Origin: Linyphia triangularis
Taxonomy: Eukaryota; Arthropoda; Arachnida; Araneae; Linyphiidae
Length of the DNA stretch: 64,000 nt
Reading direction: 5' to 3'
Assembly: GCA_963978545.1 (NCBI GenBank)
Contig: OZ021732.1
Location: 34,674,123 to 34,738,122 of the forward strand
Made by a program: the position numbers and the translations under genes. The notes beneath the pieces were generated by a model. That model saw nothing but the letters and a program-made list of their open reading frames with translations, had not been told where the DNA came from and did no database searches. Of the stretch, positions 11,011 to 24,391 are shown one piece after another. The first letter of the stretch is position 1; each line of letters opens with the position of its first letter.

Positions 11011-13428
11011 TATAATTTATAAAAATACAAAATTTGTTGGAAAAATATCGTAAAACAGAATCAAATCTTTTGATTCATAATGAAATTATTTTAGAAAACG
11101 TGCTTACCGACTTAACTTTTACACTTGAGATTACTAAATGACCTATTAAGTCTATTTATATTTAAACTTCTATTTAATAAAAAATATTAGTATATGAAAT
11201 AAAATACGATTGCATTATACAGTTACTGAAATTTTTTGAGAATTTTAGTCTCCTCAATAAATATAGTCTGAATGAACTTATAAGCTTACTTGTATTGCCA
11301 ATCACACTTTCCCCCAATTAACATAGAAAAGGTAAAGTCGGAGAATACGCATGCAAATAGAAGTTTGCTAATTGTAGCACATTGGTAATTAATTATATTT
11401 AAGTTTAAAGGATTATTTGAATGCAACTTACTGAATTTCCATTGGTATGTATAAATAAATTTATTTATTAATCCGCTATTTATTCTTTTTTAAGGGAAGA
11501 AAAAGGTGAAATTATTTATATTTTTTAGTTATATAGAATTGTGTATTAATGTTAGTATTAATGTTTTAGTTCATTAAATGACAGCTCATTATGGAAATTT
11601 CTTTTCTTACCGGTTCATAACTGAAATAACATTTAAAGTGCTCAAGGGTCGTAAATATTTTTAAAGGTTTCATTGTAAGAAGTTAAGTTTTTGTCTTGCT
11701 ATTTGTTCATTTTGTATATATTTTTTGATGAATATTTTAAAAATATACATGGTAAAAACAATAAATTTTTTACTTAAATTGGTCTTCCTTAAGTGAGACC
11801 CGTAAGCAAAAAACCTAAAATTTTTATTAATGAATTTAATTGTATTAAATTTTGTTAATAAGTAAAACATCTATTGACACAATTTTTTGTTTTTTTTAGT
11901 ATAATATTTTATAGATTTTTTTAGCGTTTTTTGACCGAAATATACTCTTTTTTAAAATGACTACTCCTCCTTTAATTTTCAATATTTTTTTTTTTAATTG
12001 AAAACTAATTTAATAACATTAAAGTATACTCTGAAGATGTTGGGAGAAATTTTATCAATTTGTTCAACAGGCAATTCAAAAAAAATATATTTTCTGTTTT
12101 TCACAAGAAATTTCTAAATTTTCACAAAAAATTCCTATTTTTTTATTTCTAAAAAAAGTTGATACAATTTACTAGAAAAACTCTCCTTAGATTTATAAAA
12201 CAGATATTTAAGATAACGATCCAATAACGACATGCATATGAAATTTTTTTTTATAAAAGCGATTTTACTTAATAGTTTTAGTACTTTTTTTTTGCTTTGA
12301 AAATGTATATCATTACCTTTATGATACACTATACATCATTTGATGATATATTTTGTTTAAGAGCATAAACGTATATATTTTCATTCAAAAACTTTCAATA
12401 GGGATATACAAAAAGCAAATGAAAAAAATACAATCATTCATGAAAATTTGCTTTCCAATTGATAATTGCACAAAAATCTTAAAACTTTCTCAGTAACATT
12501 CTAAACACTTTATGAAAACACTCAAAATAAATCTTAAGAAATTTATAAAGATGTAAAACGCAATAACACATATTCTACTAATACACCTTTTAATGAATTG
12601 AAATAAAAGTATCCTTCATTAAAATTTCCTTTGCGGGGTTCCTCAATTAAAAATTCTTCATAGATAACATACCATTTATACCCTGATTCTAATTGCACAA
12701 AAGAGAAAAACGGATGAAGTTTCCATAATCTACACATTTCAAGTTTTATAAAAATATTCTGATTCTTTTAATCAAATGTTTTAATTTACTCCTTTTTTAG
12801 TGAATAATTTTCATTTCCTCATTTTTATTAAATTCAAAGATAATTTTCGATCAAAGATTGTTTTTTAGCCCCAAAGGTTATTTTTGAATTCCATTCATGA
12901 TTACATGCGTTTTCTTTTAAGTAAAATACTTTGGAGAATAAAAATCTATTTCTGCTAAAATCTTTAAAAGTATCAGGCCTTTTTAAAATCGTAGTTAATA
13001 CATTTATCCGAATAGCTTTATTTAAAATATATTCATTTTTTATATTCTTGGAAAAGTCTATGTTATATTGTATTTATTTTAATGCATTAAATGTATACTA
13101 TAGCAGTTAACGTACCAATCAATAACTATTTTTAACTAAGAATTATCAATAATTTGCTTCGTGTTTTCATTCGACTTTAAAAATATTAAACTATTAATTT
13201 ATGATCGCCGTGTATTGTACTTTTGATCTTTCAAATTACAACTATTTTAATTTTGATTCTTTATAGTTGCAAATAAAATCCCATTTTAGTATAAATTATT
13301 TGATTGAGAATTTATTATAATATCTAGTCCCTGAAAATGAACCTTATTTATGACTAAGAATACCAGAAATCTTAAAACGTATCTAAAAAATGTTTTAAAT
13401 AAAAGTTAATATCCTTCCAAAATTTAAT
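11011..13428. other. AT-rich non-coding stretch
   Basis: Very AT-rich with many T-runs. The minus frames at 11670-11870, 12135-12329 and 12543-12737 are Phe/Lys/Ile-rich translations of this composition, without motifs. No gene supported. Confidence 0.5.
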
Positions 13429-13503
13429 ACATTGGATGATATTCTATACGACTACATTGGATGATATTCAATAAAACTACTTTGGATGATATTCAATAAG
13501 AGT
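13429..13503 (+). repeat. three tandem copies of a 25-bp unit
   Basis: Three consecutive units share the core TTGGATGATATTC with diverged tails. The second and third copies are closer to each other than to the first. A small minisatellite. Confidence 0.75.
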
Positions 13504-14508
13504 TCTCATTTGGCAGTGAACTCTCTTCTAAATTAAAAATTCTCCAAACATTTCATTTTAGAAACACCAACCCTTGAAAGTTTGTCAAAACAAAATAAAA
13601 CAAATAACTGATCGTAGAAAAGAAGCAAAAGGAACTCACTTTTTTCATTCGAATTCGACTTTGGAAAATGGAATTTGTCTATGTTTTGGGGGTAAGCAAA
13701 CTGGAAAATCCCATTCCTGTAGAAGTTGGTAGGGTGGTACTTGGAAATAGAAGAATTTCAGATTGGACCTTATGCAAAACAGGGGTAGTGGTACACACAT
13801 TGCATCTCCTCTGGGAATAAAGGAAAGAAGTAAAACTAGACCGTAAACTGGTACAGATAATACTTTTTTCCATTTCTGATATTTTTCTTTCTGGGCTCCT
13901 TTTGTATTCAAGATAACCCAGAGGAGAAAAGAAAGCACAAGCCGTCTGTTCAAGTTGGATATTCTTTATTTTCGTAGACAAAGAGAGAATGAAGAAAAAG
14001 CAAAATCCAATCTGTTTTACATTTTATCTCGGAGGAAATCTGAATTATATCATGGGAAGCTACATTCTGAGCAATTTTGTTTGGACTTATTACGATTCTT
14101 ATCGATTACTTTTCCCCTTTTCGTATTTAATAGAAGAACTGATATTTTTTAAATAGAAATTTTCCGATTTTTAAATTTTTGTGGAATATATAATTTAGTT
14201 TCAGGGTATTAAATACATAATTTATACGCAATACATTTATTTGATTTATCTAAGATCTTACCGACTAACTTGATATGCTAATCAATACCTGAAAATGTCA
14301 AAGCCTTTATCTTTATTTTAACAATGTTTCTTCTAATACTTACCTTCATTTTAATTTTAAAATACATTCAATTACAAAAATATTGTGAAAAAATTACTCA
14401 TAAAAACAAGGAATATTTAAAAGAATTTAAATTGCAACTAGAATCGTACTTTGAATGTTACATAATTTATTAGAGAGTGTCGCGAGAATAAAACAATTTT
14501 TTTTTTTG

Positions 14509-14541
<33 letters not shown>

Positions 14542-14859
14542 AAATTATTAAAAAATTACTACAAATCAAGTGCTAAAATTTACACCATTGTATAGATTAT
14601 ATTGTTTATTAATTTCTAATTAACCTGCAATAATTCTAAAAATATTACTTTTATAATACATTAATACAAAATAAATAACTGGAAAAATGTGTTTAACTCA
14701 ATTAACTTTGATATCATGCTATATTTTAATCAACTTTAAAAAATACCATCAAATTAAAACAACTTAAATATTTCTCCACACGTAAATTTGATTTCTTGGC
14801 GTCATTTCATTTCAAAGGTATATCGCCAAATAACCGAAAATTCAACCCCATTTAAGATT
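13504..14859. other. mixed stretch with poly-T/poly-A pair, no gene supported
   Basis: 13600-14150 is moderately GC-balanced and has overlapping frames on both strands (13645-13953 and 13679-13981 minus, 13955-14152 plus), none with a domain or splice support. A T run (14497-14507) and an A run (14513-14539) face each other and could fold back on themselves. Confidence 0.4.
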
Positions 14860-15260
14860 AAGAAATGCAGCAACCCTAGATTCCTTTCCTCACCAAGGAC
14901 TTTTCGAGTGGCACATATTTTGCAATTTTCTTCGGGCAAACATTATTTTGAATGTCGGATAGGCTGGATATAGCGTTTATGGTCCGGAATTAAGGCCAGC
15001 CGAGTCTGACTAGCCGGAATTGAAAAGAGAAGCTATATATAAAGCTACCCATGATTTATCGAAATGTTTCTCGGAAACCATTTTACAGGGTTTTACGAAA
15101 GAGATATCTACAAGAGATTGTTGTCGAGTCATAAGTTAGTTTATTTTCTTCTAAAGATTATTTAGTTTCATTTCATTCGTATGGCTCGAGGGTTTGGTAT
15201 CATTCGGTACATTGTTCGCTGTATTTGAAAGGTTTATTTTCAGAACGTGTGTTTGGAATT
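14860..15260. other. GC-balanced island
   Basis: Non-repetitive block of higher complexity with purine-rich words such as GGCCAGCCGAGTC near 14993. A 61-codon plus frame (14788-14973) ends in it without features. Candidate conserved non-coding element or old exon. Confidence 0.2.
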
Positions 15261-16679
15261 TAGTTATTTGCTTGAGGCAATCTTTGCAATCAAAGAATAA
15301 TCTAAACGTATCTAAAATATAGATTTACCATGTCTTTCGTTATTATACATTATTGAAAACTGAAGAAAAAAACAGTTTAATGTAGAAAAAAGCCTATAAT
15401 TTTAAAAATGGCGAAACTGTAATGGGAGTGATTAGAACGTGCAACGTATGTTTTCAAAGAAAAAAAATATATGTTGTTTACGTTTTTTATTCGAAACTTT
15501 CTATTTTTTTTAAGCAAATAGGTAATGTATCATAATAAATGAAAAACAATGTCGATTGAGTTTGTATATCTGTAATTAACGTGTCTCATTGATTGATATG
15601 CAATAAAATGTTACAGAACATTAATAAGTAAATAATAATTTTAATATGATATTAAATAAAAATGCAAACTAAATTATTTTGAAATTAACTATCATAGTTT
15701 AAAGGGATAGGTTAAGATTATTACGCAACTGAATCTGTATCTATGGTTTTTAAGGTGCATTTAAAAAATGCTAATTAACTTAAAAACCTTATTATTTGCC
15801 GATGTAAATATTAACGAATGCATTTATTGCTTTAAGGAATATATATATATTAATAGGCAATACTGTTTCTTTTTGTGGTAGTCACTCCTCCTATACTACG
15901 CAACCAATTTTAATAATTAAGGTGCAATTTGAAAGAGATTGAACTGTTTAATTTCCAAAATTCGTAAAAATAACTTTTCAATTAGTTTAATAGCAATACT
16001 TTTTTTTATCATTGCACTATTAAACATGATCCTACTAAGGCAATGATTTACGATAGCCTAAGTAGCAACAATATGTTGTTTTCGTAATAGTATTTTAGTA
16101 AACCAAATTTTTAAATGAGATTAATAACTCAATTATTTAAAATCGATCAAGTTTTACTTTGGAATATAATAGTTATTTTTACTGCAATATTGATTGATAT
16201 TCGGTTTTACATTCGAATGCAGAGTTTATATTCTTGCCACTATCATCTTCGGCAATTCATTGAAATTCAAATTCTGCGACATTCCTCGTCTTCATTTTAT
16301 TTGGATTTTAAAGGTTTGTTAAAGAAACGATTTTTAGCCAAGTATTAGGATACTCCTTCAATATTTGAATTAATGAATATTGAGCTTTTCTAAAAGGTGG
16401 TTCAATTTTTAATTGTTCATTAAATACAGCTGCACATTTTAGTAAATTTGTTTGGATCTGAAATAGACTGTATTTATATTTGCTTTCACACTCTTCATTG
16501 ATTGAGAATTTGAAAGGTAGTAAATTACATCATTGTGATTGCATATTTTTAGTAGACCATGCAGGGTAAATCTCCCTCCAATTAATTGAGTTAAATGGAT
16601 GGATTCATTCACTTTTTCTCTACTTATTTTTATGACAAACCCTTTCTTTGAAAGGATTTTGATTTATAATTAAATGCTT
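15261..16679. other. AT-rich non-coding stretch
   Basis: Plain AT-rich DNA. The 77-codon plus frame at 16115-16348 has no family resemblance. Nothing else seen. Confidence 0.45.
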
Positions 16680-17310
16680 ATGTTCAAACCTGATAAGAGG
16701 GCAAAGCACAGCGTTCAGGGGTTGGCGAGCGTTAGCAATCAGGGGAGGAGCCCCTTAGTACTTTTTATTACTACATGTACTTTTTTTTATAAAAACAATA
16801 ACATACTTATACTTTTTATAGAATGAAGTAATAAAACCCTGTTGTTTTATACATAAATATGCGGATTAAAATGTTTAATACTACTTGGTTATTATATTTA
16901 AAGTTTTAGTATAATTAAAAGTGTTGTTTTTGAGAAAATCTTTCTTTTTGAAAAAATGGTAAAACAAGTTTTGTGAAAAACTAATAAATAATATTAACAA
17001 TTACTTGAGTGCACCTACCACTTTAAAGATTATTTTATAATGTACGAGTGTTGATAATTCGGTAGAAGTGATGATAATTTTTTTCCACTGTCCTTATATT
17101 TTTTAAAACAGAGTGTTTTAATAACAACCTTTAAGTTGCATTTCCACTTGATTTTAATGATAAAATTCAAGAGTTGTAGCTTGTTTAATTTTTTACATTA
17201 AATAAAATTAATTACACATTAAATAAAGTTTTTACATATTATATTTTTTAGAGCACGTCATAATTTTCTGCCCTCCCTCAGCACACCCTTAATGTGACAG
17301 CAACAAGAAA
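16680..17310. other. possible eroded repeat
   Basis: A GC-rich patch near 16700-16755 (GGGGTTGGCGAGCGTTAG) and another near 17250-17310 (CCCTCCCTCAGCACACCC) bracket about 600 bases of A/T sequence. The first patch resembles terminal sequence of interspersed repeats, but I could not find matching ends or a target duplication. Confidence 0.15.
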
Positions 17311-19599
17311 GCCACAAATTTATTGTTTGAGTATTTTTTATAATTGAAAATTCAAACTTTCAAAATTTAAATATAGTAGTATGTCAAAATAAACAACTGT
17401 TATGATTAAGTCAGAAATAATAGATAAAATAATTTTTATATTTAAATAAACAATTTTTAAGTTTAAATAAGCATTTAAAAATATATATATGACTCCATGA
17501 TAATTTAAATTCATTTCTATGTGCCTTATAAATTATATTTTAATTCAATTTAATATTTTTTTATGCTTATCAATAGCAATGAATGTTTCATTCAAACTAA
17601 CAATTTCTTATGCTAGTTTATTAACAGTTACACTTACAAAAGTACATATTTCTGTTTTGGTAAAAATCACCAATATGGTTTATTAGAAAACATTTAATAG
17701 GCGATGCAAATGAAATATCCCTAAAATCTGATGTGAATAAAAGTCATTTCAAAACACAAAATAGTTCGAGCATTCCTTCTAAGTTAAACACAAAACTTCC
17801 CAGTGAAAAATAAAGACTTCTAGAACTTTATAATTATTCCGTAGCTGAAAATAACCCTCTTTTCTAATACGTTCAATGCAAGTACCAGTGCGCATCTACA
17901 TATTCAGCTTCCTATACATTCTAGCGTGCCCACTCCTTCTCAAACTCGATTCTTTACTTTTACACTATTTATTATTTTTCCCATTTATTTTCCAACTTTC
18001 TTCGACATTATGAAAGGCTCGAGGCAATGGAAAACTTTCGGATACCAGTTAAACACGCTAGAAAGAAGAAAGTAAATAAAGAGAAAATGTTTTATATCGT
18101 TACGTTGGAGAGTCACATATTGCTTTACTGAGAATTTATGCACAGTATGTATACAAAAAATAATTCAGGTGCCGGGAGATGCTGCTAAAACTTTGCTTTT
18201 GTTGTTTTAGAGCTGTCAATTTTTTTCACGTTCCTTTAATATTGATTTATTAAATTCTAGACAGTTTTTTCGACAATGTAGTTTGTAATTCAGCGTCAGA
18301 TAGAAAAATTATTCTAAGTTTGTTGTTATTAATTTTGCCCCAAAAAATGCAATACTTTGTAAACCAAGCGATTCAAATTGATTTGTTTATAAAATATTAT
18401 TGATATATAATTTGTTACAAAATACAAAATAATGCCTAATACACAATACTAAATAAAAATAAAGATACATATCTTTTCTTAGAAATAGCATTTAAAAAAA
18501 TTCATTTTTAAATGGATTTATATGAATCAATAAAAAAATATTAAGACATGTTGAATACATATTTGTGATATACTTTCATTTGTAACAATGTCTATTACTC
18601 ATAGAGCATATATTAGGCTTAAAAACCGAAGTAACTCATCGATACGAAAAGACGACACCAACGCATTGTGTTCATGTTTTCTATTCTTCTCTTCATGAGT
18701 GGTATTCGATTTTTAATTCTAACATTATACAACGAGTATGTATAAAAAATTCAACAATTAAAAATGGATACATAAGTTTCCATATATAGCCTCTAAATAA
18801 TGGTTTTATGATTCCGAAATAGCATTTACTAAGTTTAACTGTTTTCATTGTAACCTCAATTCAAGATTAAAATTACTTATACTTTAAAAAAATTATAACT
18901 TTAGAAACATGAGCATACAGAAAAGCACATACTATATTTTCTAGTGTATTCCAAGAGATTTTTGACTATTGGATGCTAAACATGATATATGTTAAGTTAG
19001 TAATCACTCGCATCATAGCGAAGAATTTACTTATTAGGTCAATGTTTAGAGTTGCAATATATTTTGACTATTTATTCCATCTCTTTTAAACTACAAATAT
19101 CACTATGTATTTATCATTATGTCATTATTTAATTATGTGTTTATCATTATGTATTTTCATAACCTCGTACATAATTGTTAACTCATATACCCGTATCAAT
19201 AACATTTGAACTCACAAAATAATCAATTGCTTCAAATTATATTAAGAACTGATGATATTCATAGGTACTGGGTGCAAAGCTTATTTACTATAAATTTTTT
19301 TAACAAAGCATATTGTAATATAAAATAATTCACGTATTTTCAAATTAGAAAGTATACAAGAATGTAATCATATACTAATTTACTAATATAATAAATTCAT
19401 ATACCATTAGACATATAAATATGATTTCTACTACTTCTAATTATCTTCTATATTTCCCCCCAAATTTGTACTGTTTCTTCTTCTAATGAACATATATGAG
19501 TCTTACTTACAATTCCCTTAAAACAAATGTACTTATAACTAGAAGCATACCAGCAACTTAAGATACCCTTGGAATAGTTAAACACCCAAAGTTTCCTAC
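17311..19599. other. AT-rich non-coding stretch
   Basis: Plain AT-rich DNA with a slightly more balanced patch at 17840-18130. No reading frame, repeat boundary or RNA gene seen. Confidence 0.45.
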
Positions 19600-19732
19600 A
19601 TATCTCACATTAACTAACTTTACCAAGTCCATCCCGACTTCATGGTAGTAAGAGACACTTCCAACACAAGTACACGCGCTTTCAAAGCATAAGACCGTCT
19701 TCATCATTCTTTATGGTCTAATCGTATGCCAG

Positions 19733-19743
19733 TAATCCGATTA
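19733..19743 (+). promoter_or_regulatory. TAATCCGATTA: P3-type dimer site for K50 homeodomains
   Basis: The site fits TAAT-NNN-ATTA with CCG in the middle. This is the spacing bound cooperatively by paired-class homeodomain dimers, and the central bases are those preferred when residue 50 is lysine (Otd/Otx, Goosecoid and Pitx types). It can be chance, but a second copy lies 35 bases away. Confidence 0.4.
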
Positions 19744-19767
19744 ACCGTGAAGTTTCGGCCCTCCGGA

Positions 19768-19778
19768 TAATCGGATTA
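19768..19778 (-). promoter_or_regulatory. TAATCGGATTA: second P3-type site, inverted
   Basis: Exact reverse complement of the site at 19733-19743. The similarity extends to about 15 of 16 bases when flanks are included, so the two also form a possible hairpin around the GC-rich loop at 19750-19763. The embedded GGATTA words are classic Bicoid/Otx half sites. Confidence 0.4.
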
Positions 19779-19960
19779 ATCTTTCCCAAACCATAAAAGT
19801 TTTCCCACAAACTTCTTTAAGAGTCGAGGCGTTAAGAAGTGCTCAACTTACACGTCCGTCAACCTTCCAATTGGTGGAAAGACGAGACCTCACCATTCTA
19901 GACGAGATAAGACTTGAAATTCTGAGGCATGGAAGATGATCGGTTCTTTCAAGTTTTAAG

Positions 19961-22009
19961 CTTTAATTTAAACTTAGAAAGTATCTGGTTGAGGAATGCA
20001 GCTGGGATGACAAAAGAGGCTTTGCAGATTTTCAAGTCATGGTGCTAATAATTAATGAAAAATTAAACTTTTATTGTGTTTGTTTTAATCTCCGTATTTT
20101 ATTGAGTTACTTATAATGACTTTATTGAAGAATAAATTTGCTTTACATTTTTATCATTTTAAGAAACTAACAATATACATTTTAAGTTGCTTGAAAGTTT
20201 GTGTTCGTAAATTTTGAAAACATTTAAGCTTTAAAATAGTTTAATATTTGCAATGTCCCTAATTCTTCAACAAAAGTTTAATGGAAAATAGTTAAAAAGC
20301 AGGCTAAATGAAGAAAAGAAAAGAAATAAAATATAAAGCTCTAATACTGATATTTCAACACAGACATGCGATAATGCGTTCCATTTTTAGCATTGCCAAA
20401 AATCTTTCTTATAGCTATTATTTACGTTCTAATTTGAGAGTTAGTATAGATGTTTTGTTGTTAGAATTCTCAAACATTGGTTTTAAGAGTTAATATTTAA
20501 CATAAATTAACATAAAACTATGATTCAGTTTTATATATGTTTAGTATTTTACTTCATTACTTTAGTAGCTTCTGATATTTTCCAGGTCTATTTCGTTTGA
20601 CTTAATTCATGTGTTATAAAAAATTCCCATACATGTATAGCAATTAAGTTTTACATCAGTTTAACTAAAATGTCTCTCGGTAACTTATGATAATTTTCAC
20701 ACTTAATTTAAAAGAACCATTAGAATAATGAATATATTTAAATAATTCATGTTATGTCCTTGCCATATTTTGCATATTAAAATATAGTTCACAGAAACGA
20801 AATATGTAAAATTTCCACAACATTTCATGCAACATTTTCCATTTTATGAACAAGTTCTATCATGAACATCGTTACTCCAAATATTGTTTAAGAATGGCAT
20901 CTTTTGACTTTTGAATAAAATTATTAATATTATTAATTTCACATCTTAACAAACTTTAATTTAACTTAAACTATGAAATCGAACACTCGAAATAGCTACA
21001 ACTATGTTAAAAAATATTGACGACTTACTTAGTTTTTTCATCTAGAGTATCTTAGTAATAGTAGAAGCAGGAATATCATGACTTTTAGTTAAAATGTTTC
21101 ATTAATGTTGTTAACTCTGAGGATATAATCTATTAAGCTAACGATCTGCTAATCGATGATTACATGTCTCTGTATTTATTTCATGATATAATTGCCTTCG
21201 CTTACAGTTTATTAATGAATGATATTTCCTCTAACGAGGATATACATAGTTGGAATTACATAATATGTCAAAGTTAGTCAAATGAATTCTTTTTATTAAA
21301 AGAAGTCATAATAAATGTGTCAATTATGTATATCGGCTTTAATTAATGAGCATTAAAATGAGTCTGAGTAACATAATGAATAGCTATGTTGTTATTATGT
21401 ATAAAAGTTAATGCTTATTATCTCCATGAAAAATAGATAATGAAAAATCATAAATTCTGAGTAAATGTATAATTAATAAAGTTAATTCAGCTATTTTATA
21501 AAAATTATAAAATGTAATAAAAATAAGAAACTATTTTAATGTTAACAAAAAAAAAAAAAAAAAAAAAAAAAAAATCGCTGACGCATTTAGAATTACAATT
21601 ATTATGTTAAAATAAAAGTCTATCGTTTTATAACGTTAGCAAATAATTTTTCAACTAAAAAATTACATGAGCATTGATAATATTTGAATAAATTCACATG
21701 AAACAAACAAAATTTTTAAGTTATATTCGCATTTTAAATGAACTTAATAAAAATATGTAGAAGCTTTATATCTGTAAATTTAAATCTACCTTGTATTGAA
21801 TATATGAAATAAAGTAATGAATGAGGTAACAATTTATAATTTTTTTGTCTTCATCAATAATAAGTAAATATCGAAAAATTTTACTACAAATGGTGTATTT
21901 ACGTTTTGATTTCTATATTTTAACATCTTAAATAAAAGTACGAAAACATCTTTCTTGCAGTTGCAATTTAAGCACTAAAATTTTATCATTTGAGTTTTTC
22001 ATTCAAAGA
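19961..22009. other. AT-rich non-coding stretch with a poly-A run
   Basis: Plain AT-rich DNA. An A run lies at about 21548-21574, without a recognisable retroelement body upstream. The 61-codon plus frame at 20308-20493 is not supported. Confidence 0.45.
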
Positions 22010-22330
22010 ACGCGAACGATTCTCTACTATCCAACCATTTTTTCACCAAATCTCTTCCACAAAATCTCCTTTTTACCAACTTTATATTCTATACGTTTCT
22101 TAAAACAATAAAAACACTACTTCACTTTGTGAGACTAAAAAAGGAACAATTTCTCAGGTGAACAAGTGACTTAACAAGAGCGAAATACGACATTTTGAAG
22201 GCTGCGTTTGACCCGAAGGCCAATATGACCACAGTACGTGTTTCGATTCTGAAAAAAGGACTTCATTGTACTCCTTTCTCATATTATCCGTACTTCTTTC
22301 TTATATTATTCTTGCCTTAGAGACACGTGC
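22010..22330. other. GC-balanced island
   Basis: Higher-complexity block with pyrimidine-rich upper half (TTCACCAAATCTCTTCC-like) and a CpG-bearing centre near 22200. No supported frame. Confidence 0.18.
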
Positions 22331-24391
22331 CAGTGACTAAAAGAAAAAAAAATATATTTTAGCAGCCTCGAGCAAGAAAAAGGAAACTCATACTTTGGTA
22401 CCACTTTTTCTTTATAAAGTTTAAGAGAAATTGTAGGTTTGTGGTACTGCAAATGGGTCGTAAGTCGCTGTTATTGTGAGGTGTGTAAGTTTTCATTATA
22501 GTTAATGTACATTGAAAGTGATGAGGATAGGGATAAATCAGACTCAAGGAACTGGATAAAGGAAAAAAAAAGTTTTTAAAGAAGGAAAGCAATATTTAGA
22601 GTATTTTCGTTATGTATGGAAAAATGCCAGGGATTTCAGTTTTAATTTGATCATATAAGACATTCCATGAGTTTTTTAAGTGCATAGATATGTATTTCTA
22701 AGCAAAACGTCGTTTATTTTCTTTAGAATGCTATTTTTGAAACATTTCATTGGGAATTGGGAGGGGGGGGGGTATTTCTTTTGGTAGATAAATGTATAAT
22801 AGCGTTATAGTTTTTTAAGTTATGTTATTATTATTTTTAAAAGCTTATTTTGTTAAAAATAGGTAAGACAATCAAAGTTAATTCTGGATATAATTAACAA
22901 GCAGTTTTAACTGGGTTTAGATTATAGTTTTTGAAAATTGTCCATGATTGAAATTAAATCTTTAAAAAGGATGATAATAGTCACATTTTATGTTATGTTC
23001 TAGAGTTATTTTTTATTGTATCTTTAGTATCATTAAGTATTGATTAAACATGCAACTGGTCATTATTATATTTGTATTGAAATAAGAATAGTATAAATAA
23101 ACTAACATTAAAACTCTTTGAATTTTTAATAATTTGAATATAAAAATCATTAGTTGGATACTTCCAATCATATATTACAATATTGTCACGCGATTTCATA
23201 TTACATGTATATTATTTTAATTTACACTCTTAAAAATAACATCTTCAATTTACTAGACACTCTATCATATTGTGGACTGAGCTAAAAAAGCAAATATCCA
23301 GGAAAGCCCGAATTGCTCACATAGAAGAAAAGTAAACCTTCTGGTACAAGTGTTCTAATTTAAACTTCAGTTATCAGAAAAAAAATCCTCAAAAAAATTG
23401 TAGAATGATTTTTATCCTATTCCTTCAAATAAGAAATTTATTTGCTGAATCAGCTACCCCAAGGGAGCCCTTTGTGTGAGCTCCTAACAAAAGCAAAACC
23501 CAAAACCGAACACATTTCCTCCAAACTCTTATTTAGTTTTCTTTGAAGTTTTAAGCAAGTGTTTCTGCTAGGTTGTAATTTCCTTTTTAAATTTTTTACT
23601 TGAGATATTAAATGTAAAAGTAACTTATTTTTTTTAACGAGAGGAAAAACATAAAGAAAGAAGAAATACTCAGTTATCTTTTAAAAATTGTGATTTCTAG
23701 TTTTTTAGCCACTTCATTTGGAAATATTTTAATTAATGTCAGAAAGAAGATAAATATATAAAATATGTTGTTTTGGAGGGAGTAGTTTTTTTTAAGTCTT
23801 GGTAGAAGTATCACGTTAAATGCAATTTCTCGTATGTTTATATTAGATTTTCTTTTGTTTCTTAATATAAAAAAAAAAAAAAAACTATTAATGCATTTTT
23901 TGCGTATTTAAAAATAAATTTGATAAAGTATTTTGAGATTTTTATCATAAGTAAGATTTAAATGTATATTTTTATGAGAAGGAAGAGTTCAAAACTGTAT
24001 TATTTTAGTTGTATGTATTGTCTAACATACATAAGGTTAAGAAGCATTAGTTAACTTATGATTTACAACAATAACGGCAATAATACATTTTTTTTTCATT
24101 AATTAATATTGTAATTGAAAATTATTATAATTAATTACATAATCATATGATAAACTAATTAAATAAAGTACATAAAAGTATTGAATTGTTATATGTTTAA
24201 AACAAAGGACGCACATACGTTATTCACAATTTTCATTATGAAGGAAATTCTGATGGTTTTTTCACATAAAATGCAATCAAATCTTTCTATTCCTCATAAA
24301 TACACAGCATAATTGCAATAGATTTAGTACATTAACAAATAAATTAAGTAGAGAACTTACTAAGACGCCTGAAATAAATGTTCTCTTACAG
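22331..24391. other. AT-rich stretch, probably intron or upstream of the 24.4 kb exon
   Basis: Plain AT-rich DNA with a 10-base G run at 22763-22772 and an A run near 23871-23884. The 77-codon minus frame at 22359-22592 is low-complexity. I found no upstream coding exon for the reading frame that starts at 24392. Confidence 0.4.

Larger units (their letters stand above)
19600..19960. promoter_or_regulatory. GC-balanced island holding paired homeodomain-type palindromes
   Basis: A compact, non-repetitive, more GC-rich block in AT-rich surroundings. It contains the two 11-bp palindromic sites listed separately. No reading frame of note crosses it, so a cis-regulatory element is the simplest reading, but this is inference. 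Confidence 0.35.

Noticed and set aside
13645..13981. Two overlapping minus frames of about 100 codons
   Set aside because: Mutually exclusive frames in a moderately GC-balanced patch, without motif, start context or splice sites.
21548..21574. Poly-A runs as evidence of SINE/LINE insertions (also at 31925, 46570 and 61695)
   Set aside because: No element body or target duplication could be recognised next to them; simple homopolymers are sufficient.
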